Positions 37,001-47,304 of a stretch of DNA of 64,000 bases are shown here, one piece after another (position 1 is the first letter of the stretch; each line of letters begins with the position of its first letter). The notes below the pieces were generated by a model. The model made no database searches. It was given only the letters and a program-made list of their open reading frames with translations, and was not told the DNA's origin. Both the position numbers and the translations under genes were made by a program. Source of the DNA: Dicyema japonicum (lineage: Eukaryota > Dicyemida > Rhombozoa > Dicyemidae); NCBI GenBank assembly GCA_011109175.1, contig RDEW01000017.1:1030671-1094670 (forward strand), written 5' to 3'.

Positions 37001-37820
37001 AACGGTACATCAAAAGAATGCTATGGCTTTTGAACGGTTATGGGGGTTAAACATTTGAGCAGACAGTCGGGAAGTTTTCGGATCTGTGATTGAGAAGAAC
37101 GCGGTTATAATGATAGACTCCTCAGGGTCTATGGTCACCCAGATGAAGACTTTAAGGGAGTCCCTGAAAGCATTGATATACAAGCAGTTGGAGAGAAATG
37201 GAAACTACACCTTCGTCGCCTTTGCCGACGGGAATAAAAAGTGGCGTTCCCAACTCACAGAATTAACTCATCAAAACTCCCAGGATGCTCTTTTATGGTG
37301 CTCATCTCTGGATTGCATTGGAAATACAAATATACTGGACAATTTGGCTGTAACTTTACTAAATATTCTAAGGAATGCTCACAAATTGGAGGGGTTGAAG
37401 CCATTTATTTGATAACGGATAAAACACATCTCACAGACAGTGCCGAACTACAAGACTTTCTCAGTGAAGTGGGCGTTAGAATCAATACAATTTCTTACTA
37501 TAAAAACTTTAAGCACAGGTTTTTATATTTTCTAAATATACCAGTCGGGGAGACCTACCATTATCGTTCCTAAGTTGTAAAACTGGGGGAAGATATCATA
37601 TCAACATGAATTATACAAACATCCGGAAAACATTGCATAGCTTGCTTAAAGACGAATTTAACGATCCTAATGTTGAGACAATTCAATTCACTTTTAGGAT
37701 CCAAAATTAGAATTGCCTGAAAGTACTGATTTGCAATGTCTTGGGGAAGAAATACAAAAATGCAGAAATTTTATTGGCCGTTCAAGAGAATTAAGGTTTT
37801 TGTATTTATTAATAAATTAG
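34017..37820 (+). CDS. VWA3A/VWA3B-like protein with multiple VWA domains
   Basis: This is a cytoplasmic multi-VWA-domain protein of the VWA3 family; in other animals these are linked to ciliated cells (family knowledge). Exons joined across about 24 introns, almost all 21-26 bases, give an open frame from MSSEEWLRLNGLDKLNLTLQ (ATG 34017) to TAG at 37818-37820. Three repeated units of the type Y..R...L..GS...FG...EK...V.VD.S are visible: LLLNGSQK-LFGF then GIAVDVSDSS (34280-34380), MIKSSHKLFGSIVEK then VVIVVDLSMMN (35490-35600), and MLWLLNG-ADSREVFGSVIEK then AVIMIDSSGSM (37020-37130). Each is followed by the family's later blocks, for example IPDLDGIYIILSTR-PDQS, GVYLLASGVPDQSM with LTGGRFHWFG, and GGVEAIYLITD with TGGRYH. 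Introns include 34106-34128, 34219-34240, 34296-34319 and 34556-34576, and the exon sums keep phase. One intron near 36720 is longer (40). No frame break was found, so I consider it functional. Confidence 0.9.
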
Positions 37821-38040
37821 AGCTATATACACTAACAAATAAACATTATATTAATATAATTTAAATAATTGAAAGTTTAATTATTTTACATTGAGTTCGG
37901 ATTAATGAGGGTTTACTTTATAGGGTTTTCCTATCAACTAACGACAATAGTCATCAATACGATACTGGAGCAGAATAAAAACGATTTTTTTAGTATTTAG
38001 TCGAATTTCAACCCTAATGACCGCATTAAACAACCAGGAA
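37821..38040. other. AT-rich 3' flank of the VWA3-like gene
   Basis: No coding or repeat signal is visible. It includes ATTAAT and AATAAA-like stretches at 37800-37860 that could serve polyadenylation. Confidence 0.3.
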
Positions 38041-38290
38041 AATGAAATAAACAATTGAAAGGAAAGGCGCAAAATCTCAAATGAAGTCAGAGAACTTGCT
38101 ATTAACCACGCTAAGAATAATTTTGGCAGTACTGAAATCTCCCGAGGCAGACCAAGAAATACACTTCCAATTTGCTTAAAAGATGATTACAAAACAATCG
38201 GTCGTAAATTGGTGACAGCAGACGACCTGGATGATGTTCGAATGAGGGCCAGAAACAAGTTGCCATTGGCCAATTTCTAAATTGGCCACA
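38040..38290 (+). mobile_element. LINE-A C-terminal fragment
   Basis: SRGRPRNTLPICLKDDYK, TIGRKLVTADDLDDVRMRA matches the C-terminal block of LINE-A (GRPR.TLP..L..DL...G.KL.TGDDLD.LR). Only this block remains. Confidence 0.75.
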
Positions 38291-38389
38291 TTTTGAAAAA
38301 TTTCTTAGAAAAATCCTATTCTTCTCATTAACTGGCCAATTTTTAAAAAAACCGAATATGTGTCCTACAGGTCAAACTAAATGATTGAT

Positions 38390-41130
38390 GCCCGTCCAAG
38401 AGTCTATTAACTGTCATAATGTCTATGCAGTAATCAAGAACCCCGGTGAGCTCGAGGAGTTCTACTCAGAACTATCAAGCACATAGTCTAATAATGCTTT
38501 CTCGTCTTTTGTCTTTGTTGCGGGAGATATGAATGCAAAGGCCGGAATGCGAATGGGAGCCGAAGAATCCTCTATTGGAAGACACGGGTGCGGAAAGAGA
38601 AATGCATTTGGAGCCTCTCTGGAACTTATGCGAGGAAAAATAACCTATTGTTGTGCAACACGGCCTTCACGCACTCAGCTCGCCACAAGACGACATGGCA
38701 CGGACAAATAAAAAACTCTGCCGGGAGACTGTGAATATATCAATCAAATCGACTAGATTATCTGCCGAAAGTCTGATAACACCGGCTAAATGATGCACGT
38801 TCTTACCAGAGACAACAACTGACAGCGACCATAGGATCGTTATTGCAGAACTGTTTGTAAAAAAACACTTAACTGGGAAAAAATATATTGAAAACGCGAA
38901 AAAGGCGAGATAAAGGCCCAATATATACTTTCAGACAGAAAAGTTGTGGTTAGAGCCCACCTGTACTTTGACTTGCTGGTAGGTATAGATCCGCCACACT
39001 TTTTATCCGGCTCAGTGCAATGTTTACAAGCACCTTGCGTATCGAGTTCAGAAGTAGGCGGATATTTTCTACTGGTCCTTTTGCTTTGTTCGGTTTTAAA
39101 TATCACGAAAAAATCGAGACTTTCATAAAGAAAACCGCACCGGAATTATCAGCACGAACTCTGTGAAATCAAACAAAGCAGGCAATCTCCAAGTCGGCCG
39201 ATATATGCTTTGGAGTTCGAAATCATCACACCCTAAAATTGGATCACCACCCGAACGTGTCAGATATGGCATAGCATTGCAGAGAGCTACAGCTAAAAGC
39301 GGCAAACACGTCAAACGAGAGTATAAAAGAGATCTTAAAATCCAACAAAATGAACTAAAATGGAAAATTAAAAAGATGAACAGACAACATTCACGAGAGA
39401 AATTATTACATTCCTATTAAAAGATGTGAAATGCCTAAAGGATAATTCACAGATGTTTGCGGCTGCTGCGGACAAAGAAAGGACAAAACGTCCTTCACAT
39501 CAAAAATAAAGAAGGAAAATTCGTGGGTAACCCAAAGAAAAAGCCTAATTGATTGCACGACATTTTGAAATATTATTGAATAGAAAATGAGGACTTTCCC
39601 CTATCCAGGAGAACTGAGGGAACTATAGAATCCAATCACAGTGGAAGAAGTGGTATCAGCTCTAAATAAATTAAGAATAAAAGAGTGCAAGGCCGGAGAA
39701 CATAAGTTCTGAGCTATTAAGATATGGGCCAAAAAAACTTTGCGAACAATTGCAAAAACCCTAAATGACATCTTTGAAACCAATACCGATCTAGGACTTG
39801 GAAATAGAATATTAATACCCATACAAAAACCGAACAAAGCAAAAGGACCAGTAGAAAATCTCCGCTACTTCTGAACTCGATATGCAAGGTGCTGGCAAAC
39901 ATTGGACTTAGCCGGATGAAAAGTGTGGCGGATCAATCCCTACCAGCAAGTCAAATTGGGTTCCGAAAAAGGAAATCTACGGCAGGCATAAATGACGCTG
40001 TGCAACGTACCAAAGATTCAAGAGCGCAACCATCGTGTTGGGAATAGATCTCTCCAGAGCTTTTGACTCAATAAACAGACAGAAATTGATGAATGTAGTT
40101 GAGCAAATATTGGATGAATCGTCGGTTAAGATAATCAAATTACTACTTTCGAACACAAGACTATATGTGAGGACAGAAGAAACAACTTCCCGTAGTTTCA
40201 AAACAACGATTGGGACACCCCAGAATGATTCCCTCTCCCCTTTACTATTCACCATATACCTTGAATCTGCACTCCGCGACCTCCGTAAATGCTATATAGG
40301 AGACATAGAAGAGACATCTTATGCTGATGATGTGGATTTCGTATTACGGGACGCGACCGCACTCACACCTGCTAGAAAATGCACATGCGGAGCTTGAGAA
40401 ATGGTTTGTCAGCGTAAATGTTAACAAAACTGAAATTACGGAAATCAAAAGAAAAGACGATATTACTCATGAAAGATGGAGGTACTAATAAGCTCGGCTT
40501 CTATTAGGAGACGCTAAAGATGTATTAAGGAGGAAACACTGGCAAATGCGGCAATGGCTAAACTGAGGAAAGGATGGCTATGAGCCAAGGGACTTGGAAT
40601 TGACATCAGATGCAGGCTTTACAATGGCGTTTGTGACACCGATCCTGCTGTACACTGCTGAGACATGGGGAAGTTCCTTCAACAAACTATTGAAACTAGA
40701 TTCGTTCCATAGAAGGCACTAAGAAGCTTACTCGGAATGGAGTGGCCACGTAGAATTTCAACCACTGGTATTTATAACAAGTGTGTGTGTTCCGTACATC
40801 AGCAAGGATGTGATAGATGCCCGGTGGAGGCTATTTGGGCATGTATTAAGAATGAACCCGGACCCACCCGCTAACAAAGCGATTGGAAGATTACTTTGAC
40901 AGTTGCGACAAACCTTTCCGTGGACGACCTAGATCGACACTCCCGACTGCCTTAAACTAAGATCTAAATCGTGTGAAAAAAATCTAAAGACGGGGGACGA
41001 CCTGGACGAATTGAGATCACTAGCATTCGACAGAGGAAGATGGAAAAAACTAACTATAAATATTGTTAACATGAGTGTTCACATGTGGGGCTATAAACAT
41101 TATGGGTTTTGTGAAAGTGCCTTAATAATG
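38390..41130 (+). mobile_element. LINE-A, near full-length order, decayed, with inverted insert
   Basis: The AP-endonuclease part reads VAGDMNAKAGMRMGAEESSI, GRHGCGKRNAFGASL and SDHRIVIA (38510-38860). The RT part reads LRIKECKAGEH, IPIQKPNKAKGPVEN, GIDLSRAFDSINRQKLMN, IGTPQNDSLSPLLFTIYLES and SYADDVDFV (40035-40397). The C-terminal part has GMEWPRRISTTGIYN-like and TGDDLDELRSLAFDRGRW (41000-41046) blocks. Many frames are broken. The 3' UTR at 41045-41130 (GGGGCTATAAACATTATGGG, TTTTGTGAAAGTGCC) resembles the SINE tail. A 130-base segment at 38968-39097 is an inverted copy of 39832-39960 inside the same element. Confidence 0.8.
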
Positions 41131-42125
41131 CCCTATCTCCATAACTTGCGCCTTGTCAAAAGTGAGACTCTTATTAGGCCGTGTGCATTGGAAATTGTGA
41201 AGACAGTTCTGGGTCCAGACGCCTCTCGAAAACTGCAGCAGATTCCTTTATATAATAGTTGTATCCGGGATCGAATTAATTGTATCAGCGATGATATTCT
41301 TAAACAAGTTGTTTCGGACATAAAGAATTCTTGCATTAAGATTTCAATCCAGTTGGATGAATCTACCCATGTTAATAATTGCAGTCAACTAATTTGCTTC
41401 GTTTGTTATATACAAAAAAATTTAATTGCCGAAGAGTTTTTTTTCAAACTTTTTTTAATAAACACGATATTCCATTGAAAATTATCGGGTCAATCTGCAC
41501 GGACGTTGCTCTAGTTATGCTGGGGAACAGGTCAGGGTTTGCAGCCCTTTTAAGAAAACATGTTCCAGATGTAACAGTCACTCACTGTATCCTTCATCGA
41601 CATGCACTCGTATCTAAGTCTCTGCCATGAAGTTAAAAGATGTCTTGAATTCATGTGTCAAAATCGTAAGTTTTCGAGGAAGTGCTTTGAATCATAGATT
41701 GTTCAAAGCATTATGTACTGATTATGGTGCTGACGCCACTGTTCTCTTGTATCATACTGATGGTTAGATGGCTATCAAGAGGCCGTGTTTTAACAAGATA
41801 ATTATTCTCAGACGTGAAATCGAACAATTTTTATTGAAAAAAACTCTGAACTATTTGATTATTTCAAATCTCCAAATTTTTTGATTTTTGTGGCATATTT
41901 GGCTGACATATTCAACCATCTTAACCAGTTGATCTTTAAATTCAAGGGAATAGCATTATAAATGCTTCTGACAATCTACGTGCCTTCAGGAATAAACTGT
42001 TATTATGGAGTCGACGTATTCAAGACAATAATTTTGGAATTGGCTATGTGAATCTGGATTTTCATCTCCACTATATATTAAAAATAAGTACCAAAACGCT
42101 CTAATACCGGACTGGTGCACCAAGA
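41131..42125 (+). mobile_element. hAT transposase pseudogene (ZBED5-like)
   Basis: The frame 41131-41478 reads RPCALEIVKTVLGPDASRKL, LYNSCIRDRI, SDIKNSCIKISIQLDEST (the catalytic-type D-E-S/A-T of hAT) and SQLICFVCYIQ. A shifted frame continues FNKHDIPLKIIGSICTDVAL, GNRSGFAALLRKH and VTHCILHRHALVSKSL, then LKDVLNSCVKIV. These are the DE.T.....L..FVRY..., CTDGA..M.G...G and HC..HR..L blocks of the ZBED5/FAM200-like hAT group. Frame breaks at 41470 and 41630 and a lost C-terminus show it is dead. Confidence 0.85.
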
Positions 42126-42159
42126 GAGGGATGAAACTGTCCACTGTGAAGTCCAGTTA

Positions 42160-42645
42160 TTTGAGAGTCAGTCGCCTAAGGAGGCATCATACACAGCCCT
42201 ACTCACTTGACATTCCAAAAGTAAATTCACTGCGAAGTGGAATCGGATTCTTACAAAGGTAAATCGCAACCGTAATACTGTCTGACCAAGAGATAATCCA
42301 CGCACGAGAAGCCTGGAATGCCACCAACCTCCCCCTGCCTCCTTCCCAAGATCGCCAGCGAAACCTAGACAACTTATTATGCTGGAAATCATTTGGACTC
42401 CTACTGGAATCTGTCAATCAGCACCGACGCGCTTGTTTGCTTTCGGGGGCTTCCCCTGAGAGCGGAGCTTGGCTAAACGCCATCCCCAATGGAGCTTTGG
42501 GAACTTTTCTGGATGATGAATGCATTAGAACTGGTATCTAGAGCTCTCTGCGGCTGGGACTAAAAGTATGTGTACCTCACCCGTACCGATGTGGCATCCT
42601 GATAGACTGCTATGGCCTGCATCCTCTCGCCTGCAGGATAGAGCG
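42160..42645 (+). mobile_element. LINE-B C-terminal fragment
   Basis: REAWNATNLPLPPSQDRQRN, then ACLLSGASPESGAWLNAIPN, GALGTFLDDECIRTG, SLRLGLKVCVPHPYRCG, ILIDCYGLHPLAC. This is the C-terminal end of LINE-B-type proteins with its CxPHxxxCG...D..GLH...C block. It is collinear and only lightly broken. Confidence 0.8.
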
Positions 42646-42649
42646 CAAA

Positions 42650-42905
42650 GATACTGAAATGAAGATAACGACAGAGGACGTCATGATTGCCATTAAAACA
42701 TGCAAAGCTAACGCTTCTGGACATGACCATATTAGCATGAGATTGTTCAAAGAAGGCCCAGAGGATCTGCTGCTCGTACTGAAGAATTTATTCAACACGA
42801 GCATAGATTATGGCTACGTCCCCAAACGCTGGAAAACCTCCATAGTCAGAATGATCTTGAAACCGAGAAAGTTGGGGAGGACCCTCTCATCTATAGGCCG
42901 ATCAA
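42650..42905 (+). mobile_element. LINE-E RT N-terminal fragment
   Basis: The frame 42659-42905 reads MKITTEDVMIAIKTCKANAS, GHDHISMRLFKEGPEDLL, NTSIDYGYVPKRWKT and IVRMILKPRKLGRTLS, nearly identical to 29240-29494 on minus. It jumps directly into the 42905-43490 block. Confidence 0.85.
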
Positions 42906-43490
42906 CTAATAACATTATTTATTTTGTTGCACATTCTTAGCTATATGACCATTATGACAAAGATAAGTGGTTATAATAATAGTTCCCAACATAGATTGTG
43001 AGGAATCGAGATTGTGACTTCTAGGATAGTTAGAAGTCTGAGGGATCATCAATCTGGTATTAAAGTCATTTGTTTCGAATAAGCATTCAAACGTGGTCTT
43101 GGAATGATTCATGAAACGAAAAATATGGATGTCTTTCTATATTAGAGAAATCCCAAAAGTATGATTAATCGAAATTGTGTCATATCATTACTAATTATGT
43201 TAATTAAAATGCCAATGCATTTTAACATTAGATAAATCCCAAAAATATGGGTTAATGACTATCTATAGTGTTACCCTCCTAGCGAGGAGATCTCCTTCGA
43301 CCTCAGCTTTCCGGACAATGCACTTTGGATCAGTCGGCATACAAAAATATTACTCCTTTCGACAATTTCTATGACTTTTTTAGAAGGAGAAATTTTATTT
43401 TAATATAATACTTAATAATAAATCTTATAAATTAATTTGAATTAAAAAATTTTAAATTTGTTTATTGTTAAAAAAATTATTTTGTTAAAT
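42905..43490 (+). repeat. Inverted duplicate of 28321-28905
   Basis: The start TAATAACATTATTTATTTTG resembles the 3' end of LINE-A (CTAACTAATAACATTGTTTC at 44975-44995). The rest (for example GAGGAGATCTCCTTCGACC at 43284) is shared only with the minus-strand copy near 28300-28900. Confidence 0.85.
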
Positions 43491-43499
43491 AAATCCCAA

Positions 43500-44340
43500 G
43501 TCTGAAGCGATGTTCTTTCTTTTGCAAGATAGGAATATCTTTTTCCGGAATTTTGATCTAAAATGTCCACATTGTAATTCCTCGAAAAAAACTGTCGATC
43601 ATTTGGCTACGAGGTGTAACAGAATGCTAAACTCAGATTATACAAGACGACACAATGAAATAGTTAAATGCATTCACATGCATTTATCTAAAAAATTTGG
43701 ATTTAAAAAATCCAAAAAATTGAAGTCAAAGCATCATCACAAATCAGCATGCCGAGATCCGAGTTGATACGACCATTCCAACGGAGTCCAAAGTCCAATA
43801 TAACAAGCCTGACATTTTCTTGTACGATAAGAAAATGAACCAAATATGGCTAATTGAAATCGGAGTAACATCAATGGACAATCTCAAGGCTGTCGAAGTT
43901 GAAAAACTACATAAATACGACATTCTTGCGAGTGAACTAGAGATCATTTACAAAGTAAAGATACTCCCAATTGTTCTTACCTGGGATGGAATTGTCTCCA
44001 GGTATTTCAAATCATACATGGACATCATTGGAATTACGACCATCACCCGAGCGTACATCCAAACGATTGCGCTGAAGAAGACTTTAGAGCGCATGCTTGT
44101 AGAATATAAACACGGATTTGAACAAATAACGATGGCGATTAACAATAATTGGGAAATGATGAAGAATCCTCTTACTGGATGCAATTTGGGAAAGAGGCGA
44201 CGCGACACTGATAAAGAGTTGATGATCCAGAAAATAGGAAGGAAGCGGAGATACTACCAAGAGAGTCCCGGTGGGTGCTGGCCTGGCCGGAGAGACCAGA
44301 AGTTGATACATTAGTTAGATGATATGACTATTGTTTGTTT
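43500..44340 (+). mobile_element. LINE with zinc knuckle and restriction-like endonuclease (R4/NeSL-like), 3' part
   Basis: CPHCNSSKKTVDHLATRCNR (CxxC...H...C, 43563-43625) is followed, after one frame change near 43735, by NKPDIFLYDKKMNQIWLIEI, GVTSMDNLKAVEVEKLHKYD, ILASELEII and LTWDGIVSRYF. This is the PD...(D/E)...V knuckle plus REL endonuclease arrangement found at the C-terminus of R2, R4 and NeSL-type non-LTR elements. The frame then runs open to 44314. A second copy lies at 55640-56400. Confidence 0.8.
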
Positions 44341-44369
44341 TAACGATTATTAAATAAATCTGAATTAAA

Positions 44370-45057
44370 AACGGAAATCAAAAGAATGGACAACAACCTT
44401 AATGAACGTTGGCGACATGTTAATAAGCTTGGATCCCTACTGGGGGACACAGAAGACATCATCAAAAGGAAAACACTTGCAGGAGTAGCAATGCGAAAAC
44501 TCAAAAAGGGATGGCTGAAAGGACCAAATGTCAATCTGCGGATACGCATGTACAATGCATTTGTGAAACCGATACTGACATACAATGCTGGTACTTGGGT
44601 CTGTACAGGTGCGGAATCAATGGCTCTCGATGGGTTCCACAGAAAACAGCTTAGAGTATTATTTGGCATGAGTGGCCAGCCAGAATCTCGAATACCGGTA
44701 TTTACAAAAAATGCAAGAGTAGGCCTCTAAGCCTGGAAATCACTGACGCCCGGTGGAGACTGTTTGGTCACGTACTACGCATGGATCTTGCTGCCCGGTT
44801 AATGTGGCGATGGAGGACCATTTCATGTTCGAGGGCAAATGCTTCCGTGGCAGACCAAGGATGACCCTGCCTATCATGCTGCACAAAGACCTCCAAAGGA
44901 TGAAGAAATCCCTAAAGACGGGAGACGATCTGGACATGCTGAGATCGACTGCGTGTAACCGTGGAGGATGGAAGAGGCTAACTAATAACATTGTTTCTTG
45001 TATTGCACATGCTTTGCTATAACTATTATGGCAAGGCGATAAGTGTTGTAATATAAT
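44370..45057 (+). mobile_element. LINE-A 3' part
   Basis: The frame 44386-44730 reads NLNERWRHVNKLGSLLGDTE, KKGWLKGPNVNLRIRMYNAF, LTYNAGTWVC, FHRKQLRVLFG. A second frame gives FRGRPRMTLPIMLHKDL and KTGDDLDMLRSTACNRGG. The 3' UTR ends in TAATATAATAATAATT at about 45047-45063. It contains the 47-codon section missing from the copy at 13869. Confidence 0.85.
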
Positions 45058-46350
45058 AATAATTAAAAACAGCTTTCCTTTGGATTTACAAAAATGAGCA
45101 TGCAACAAATAGTAGAAGAATTCGGATTACTCAATTGCTCACGTGACAGCCATGAGTATTTGATAAGACCTCAGCTCGTCTCTTTTGATGGTGTCTTTGC
45201 CTTCATCATTTGGTGTGTGGATATGATTCAAGCAAAAGTAGGATATTTGATTTCTTTAGAATTTTTCCTTGGCAGATCGGGAAATTCACCAAACGAGTTC
45301 CTTGAATAAGTACAAGTAGAGCAGTTTTTGTTTATTATTTAACCAATCAATTAAAAGATGAGTTTCTTCCACGAGTTCATCCAAGGGAAATTTTGAAAGT
45401 TATATTCAATTCATGAAAGACATTGTACGGGATTATAATAGATCAAAACATCATACGACAAGACAGCGGCCTTTTGAGAATTTTTTACAACGTCAATCTG
45501 GAGAAAAAATACGATCAGCAAAAATTAGAATCGTTAAGCCATCGCGAAAAAAATATCGACAAAATTGAATTATTCAACATCTGTTAAAGCCTCAAACGGT
45601 TGGTTAGACAGATTAAAGAAGAGACATGATCTGGTTTTTAAAGCCATTTGTGGTGAAAAAAATTCAGCAGATAAAAGTAATTTGGCAAATTTTTTCTTTC
45701 AATTCGATAATTTGTTGAAAACTTATGGTCATGAAAATATTTTTAACTGTGATGAAACATGTATGTTAAAAAATTTCCTTCAAGATCTTATGTCAGATCT
45801 ATAGAGTTTAATGCAAGTGACTTATGCCTGTATAGTGATACCGAAAGCATACTTGGTAAACAAGATCACAAAGTAGATATAATGATCCAGCCAAGTCCAG
45901 TTACATGCAAAGTGAAACTAAATTAGACGATACAAGGTTTTACAAAGCCCCAATGTTACCTGTCGACATGTGATGAAATATTTGGAATTACTGATGACAA
46001 ATCACGTCAATAAGTACACATATTTTTCATTAAAAATATAGTTTTACAAAAAAATTGAAACACAGATCACAGTAAATACCGAAAAATCAAATAGTGGAGA
46101 ATAATCCATATTTATTGATTAACAAAATATATATTAGACATTTTGATGATAGACTTCAACACTATTTGATGAATCCAATAATATATATAACTGAAGAAAA
46201 TGTATGACAATACAGCAGAAAAATACAATAAAAACCAAAACAAAAAACCAACCACAAGAACGTGGCAACTGCACGCCAAATCAATTACTAATGTAATAAT
46301 AGGTTCGCCATATTGTAAAACATTTTTTTAAAAATAAATAAACATTATAT
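45058..46350 (+). mobile_element. Tigger/pogo-type DNA transposon, degraded
   Basis: The frame 45565-45804 reads VKASNGWLDRLKKRHDLVFK, AICGEKNSADKSN, and HENIFNCDETCMLKNFL. This is the CENP-B-type DNA-binding helix followed by the first catalytic Asp of a DDE transposase (IFN.DETG). The left end CAGCTTTCCTTTGGATTTAC and the right segment near 46265-46330 recur, inverted, in the deletion derivative at 27600-28278. Stops interrupt the DDE part. Confidence 0.75.
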
Positions 46351-46687
46351 TAACATAAATATAAGTGCGTATTGTCGATTCATTTGTTTGCAACCCAATT
46401 TTTTCAAAGCATCTCTTTCCTTGATAAGTCCAGGACGTGTGAAGATAGCCTCGGATTAAAATTCTTGTAATATGATAAACTGATGAACATTCTGTTCGCT
46501 TTCAGAATAACTGAAGTCAATATCTTGGCTGCCTTGTCAACAGGGAAGTCTTCAACGGCGAAGCCCAATAAACAATGCCCACAAACGTGCTCGCCAATCC
46601 AGTTGACTTCTAAAGTTATGAATTTCGTAGAATATCTTGGCAAACAAATAGATTCTTTGAGTTCAACACTATTGAGTTATGGCCGCT

Positions 46688-47060
46688 TTAAAAACCATTA
46701 CAATCATCACATGAAAGATATCCAGTACTCTCCGCAATTGTCGGCTGATTGTGTCCGGAGCCAGAGGGATGTTTGGCATTTAAGTCTCCGCATAGTAACA
46801 GATCCTTTAGTCCACACAATCTCGATAGGTTGGGGATTAGGAAGTAGTACACGACCCCTGAGACGGGATATAGACAGCAAGACAGTAATACCTCTAGTCG
46901 GAGAAAAGTATACTTCAATAAAAATATGTTCCAGAATAAAATCTTCTTCGCAAAGAAAAGAAACAAAAGGGGTGACATCAGTAAATTTAGGTCCATCCTT
47001 AACGATAGTCAATAATTCCCTCCGAGACTTCTTGTCCGGTCCTTGCGAAGTATACAATAT
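46688..47060. mobile_element. LINE-C pieces in opposed orientation
   Basis: The minus strand 46996-46688 carries LLLCGDLNAKHPSGSGH, the endonuclease core. The plus strand 46915-47010 carries NMFQNKIFFAKKRNKRGDIS, the RT tail region, which recurs inverted at 47590-47680. The piece is a scrambled LINE-C. Confidence 0.55.
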
Positions 47061-47304
47061 CTAGAAAACAAGAGGTTGTACATGTTCCAGAGTGGTTCGA
47101 TTTTTGAATGATGGCAATGTCCACTTTCAAATGGGATAAGAGGGAGCGTAGTTCCAACACTTCATTTAATTCTAGAATATCAGTTTAGAGTCAGGTACCG
47201 GATTAGGTTCTACATCACCAATCAGAAGTAGCAAAGAGAAAACGAGGGAATTGATAAGCCACCCTTCTGAAGGTCGTAGAAGGTTAGGAATGTGCATCAA
47301 TTAT

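Noticed and set aside
37340-37400. Homopolymer frameshift in the last VWA domain
   Set aside because: A 23-base intron starting after DNLA gives DNLAECSQIGGVEAIYLITD in frame.
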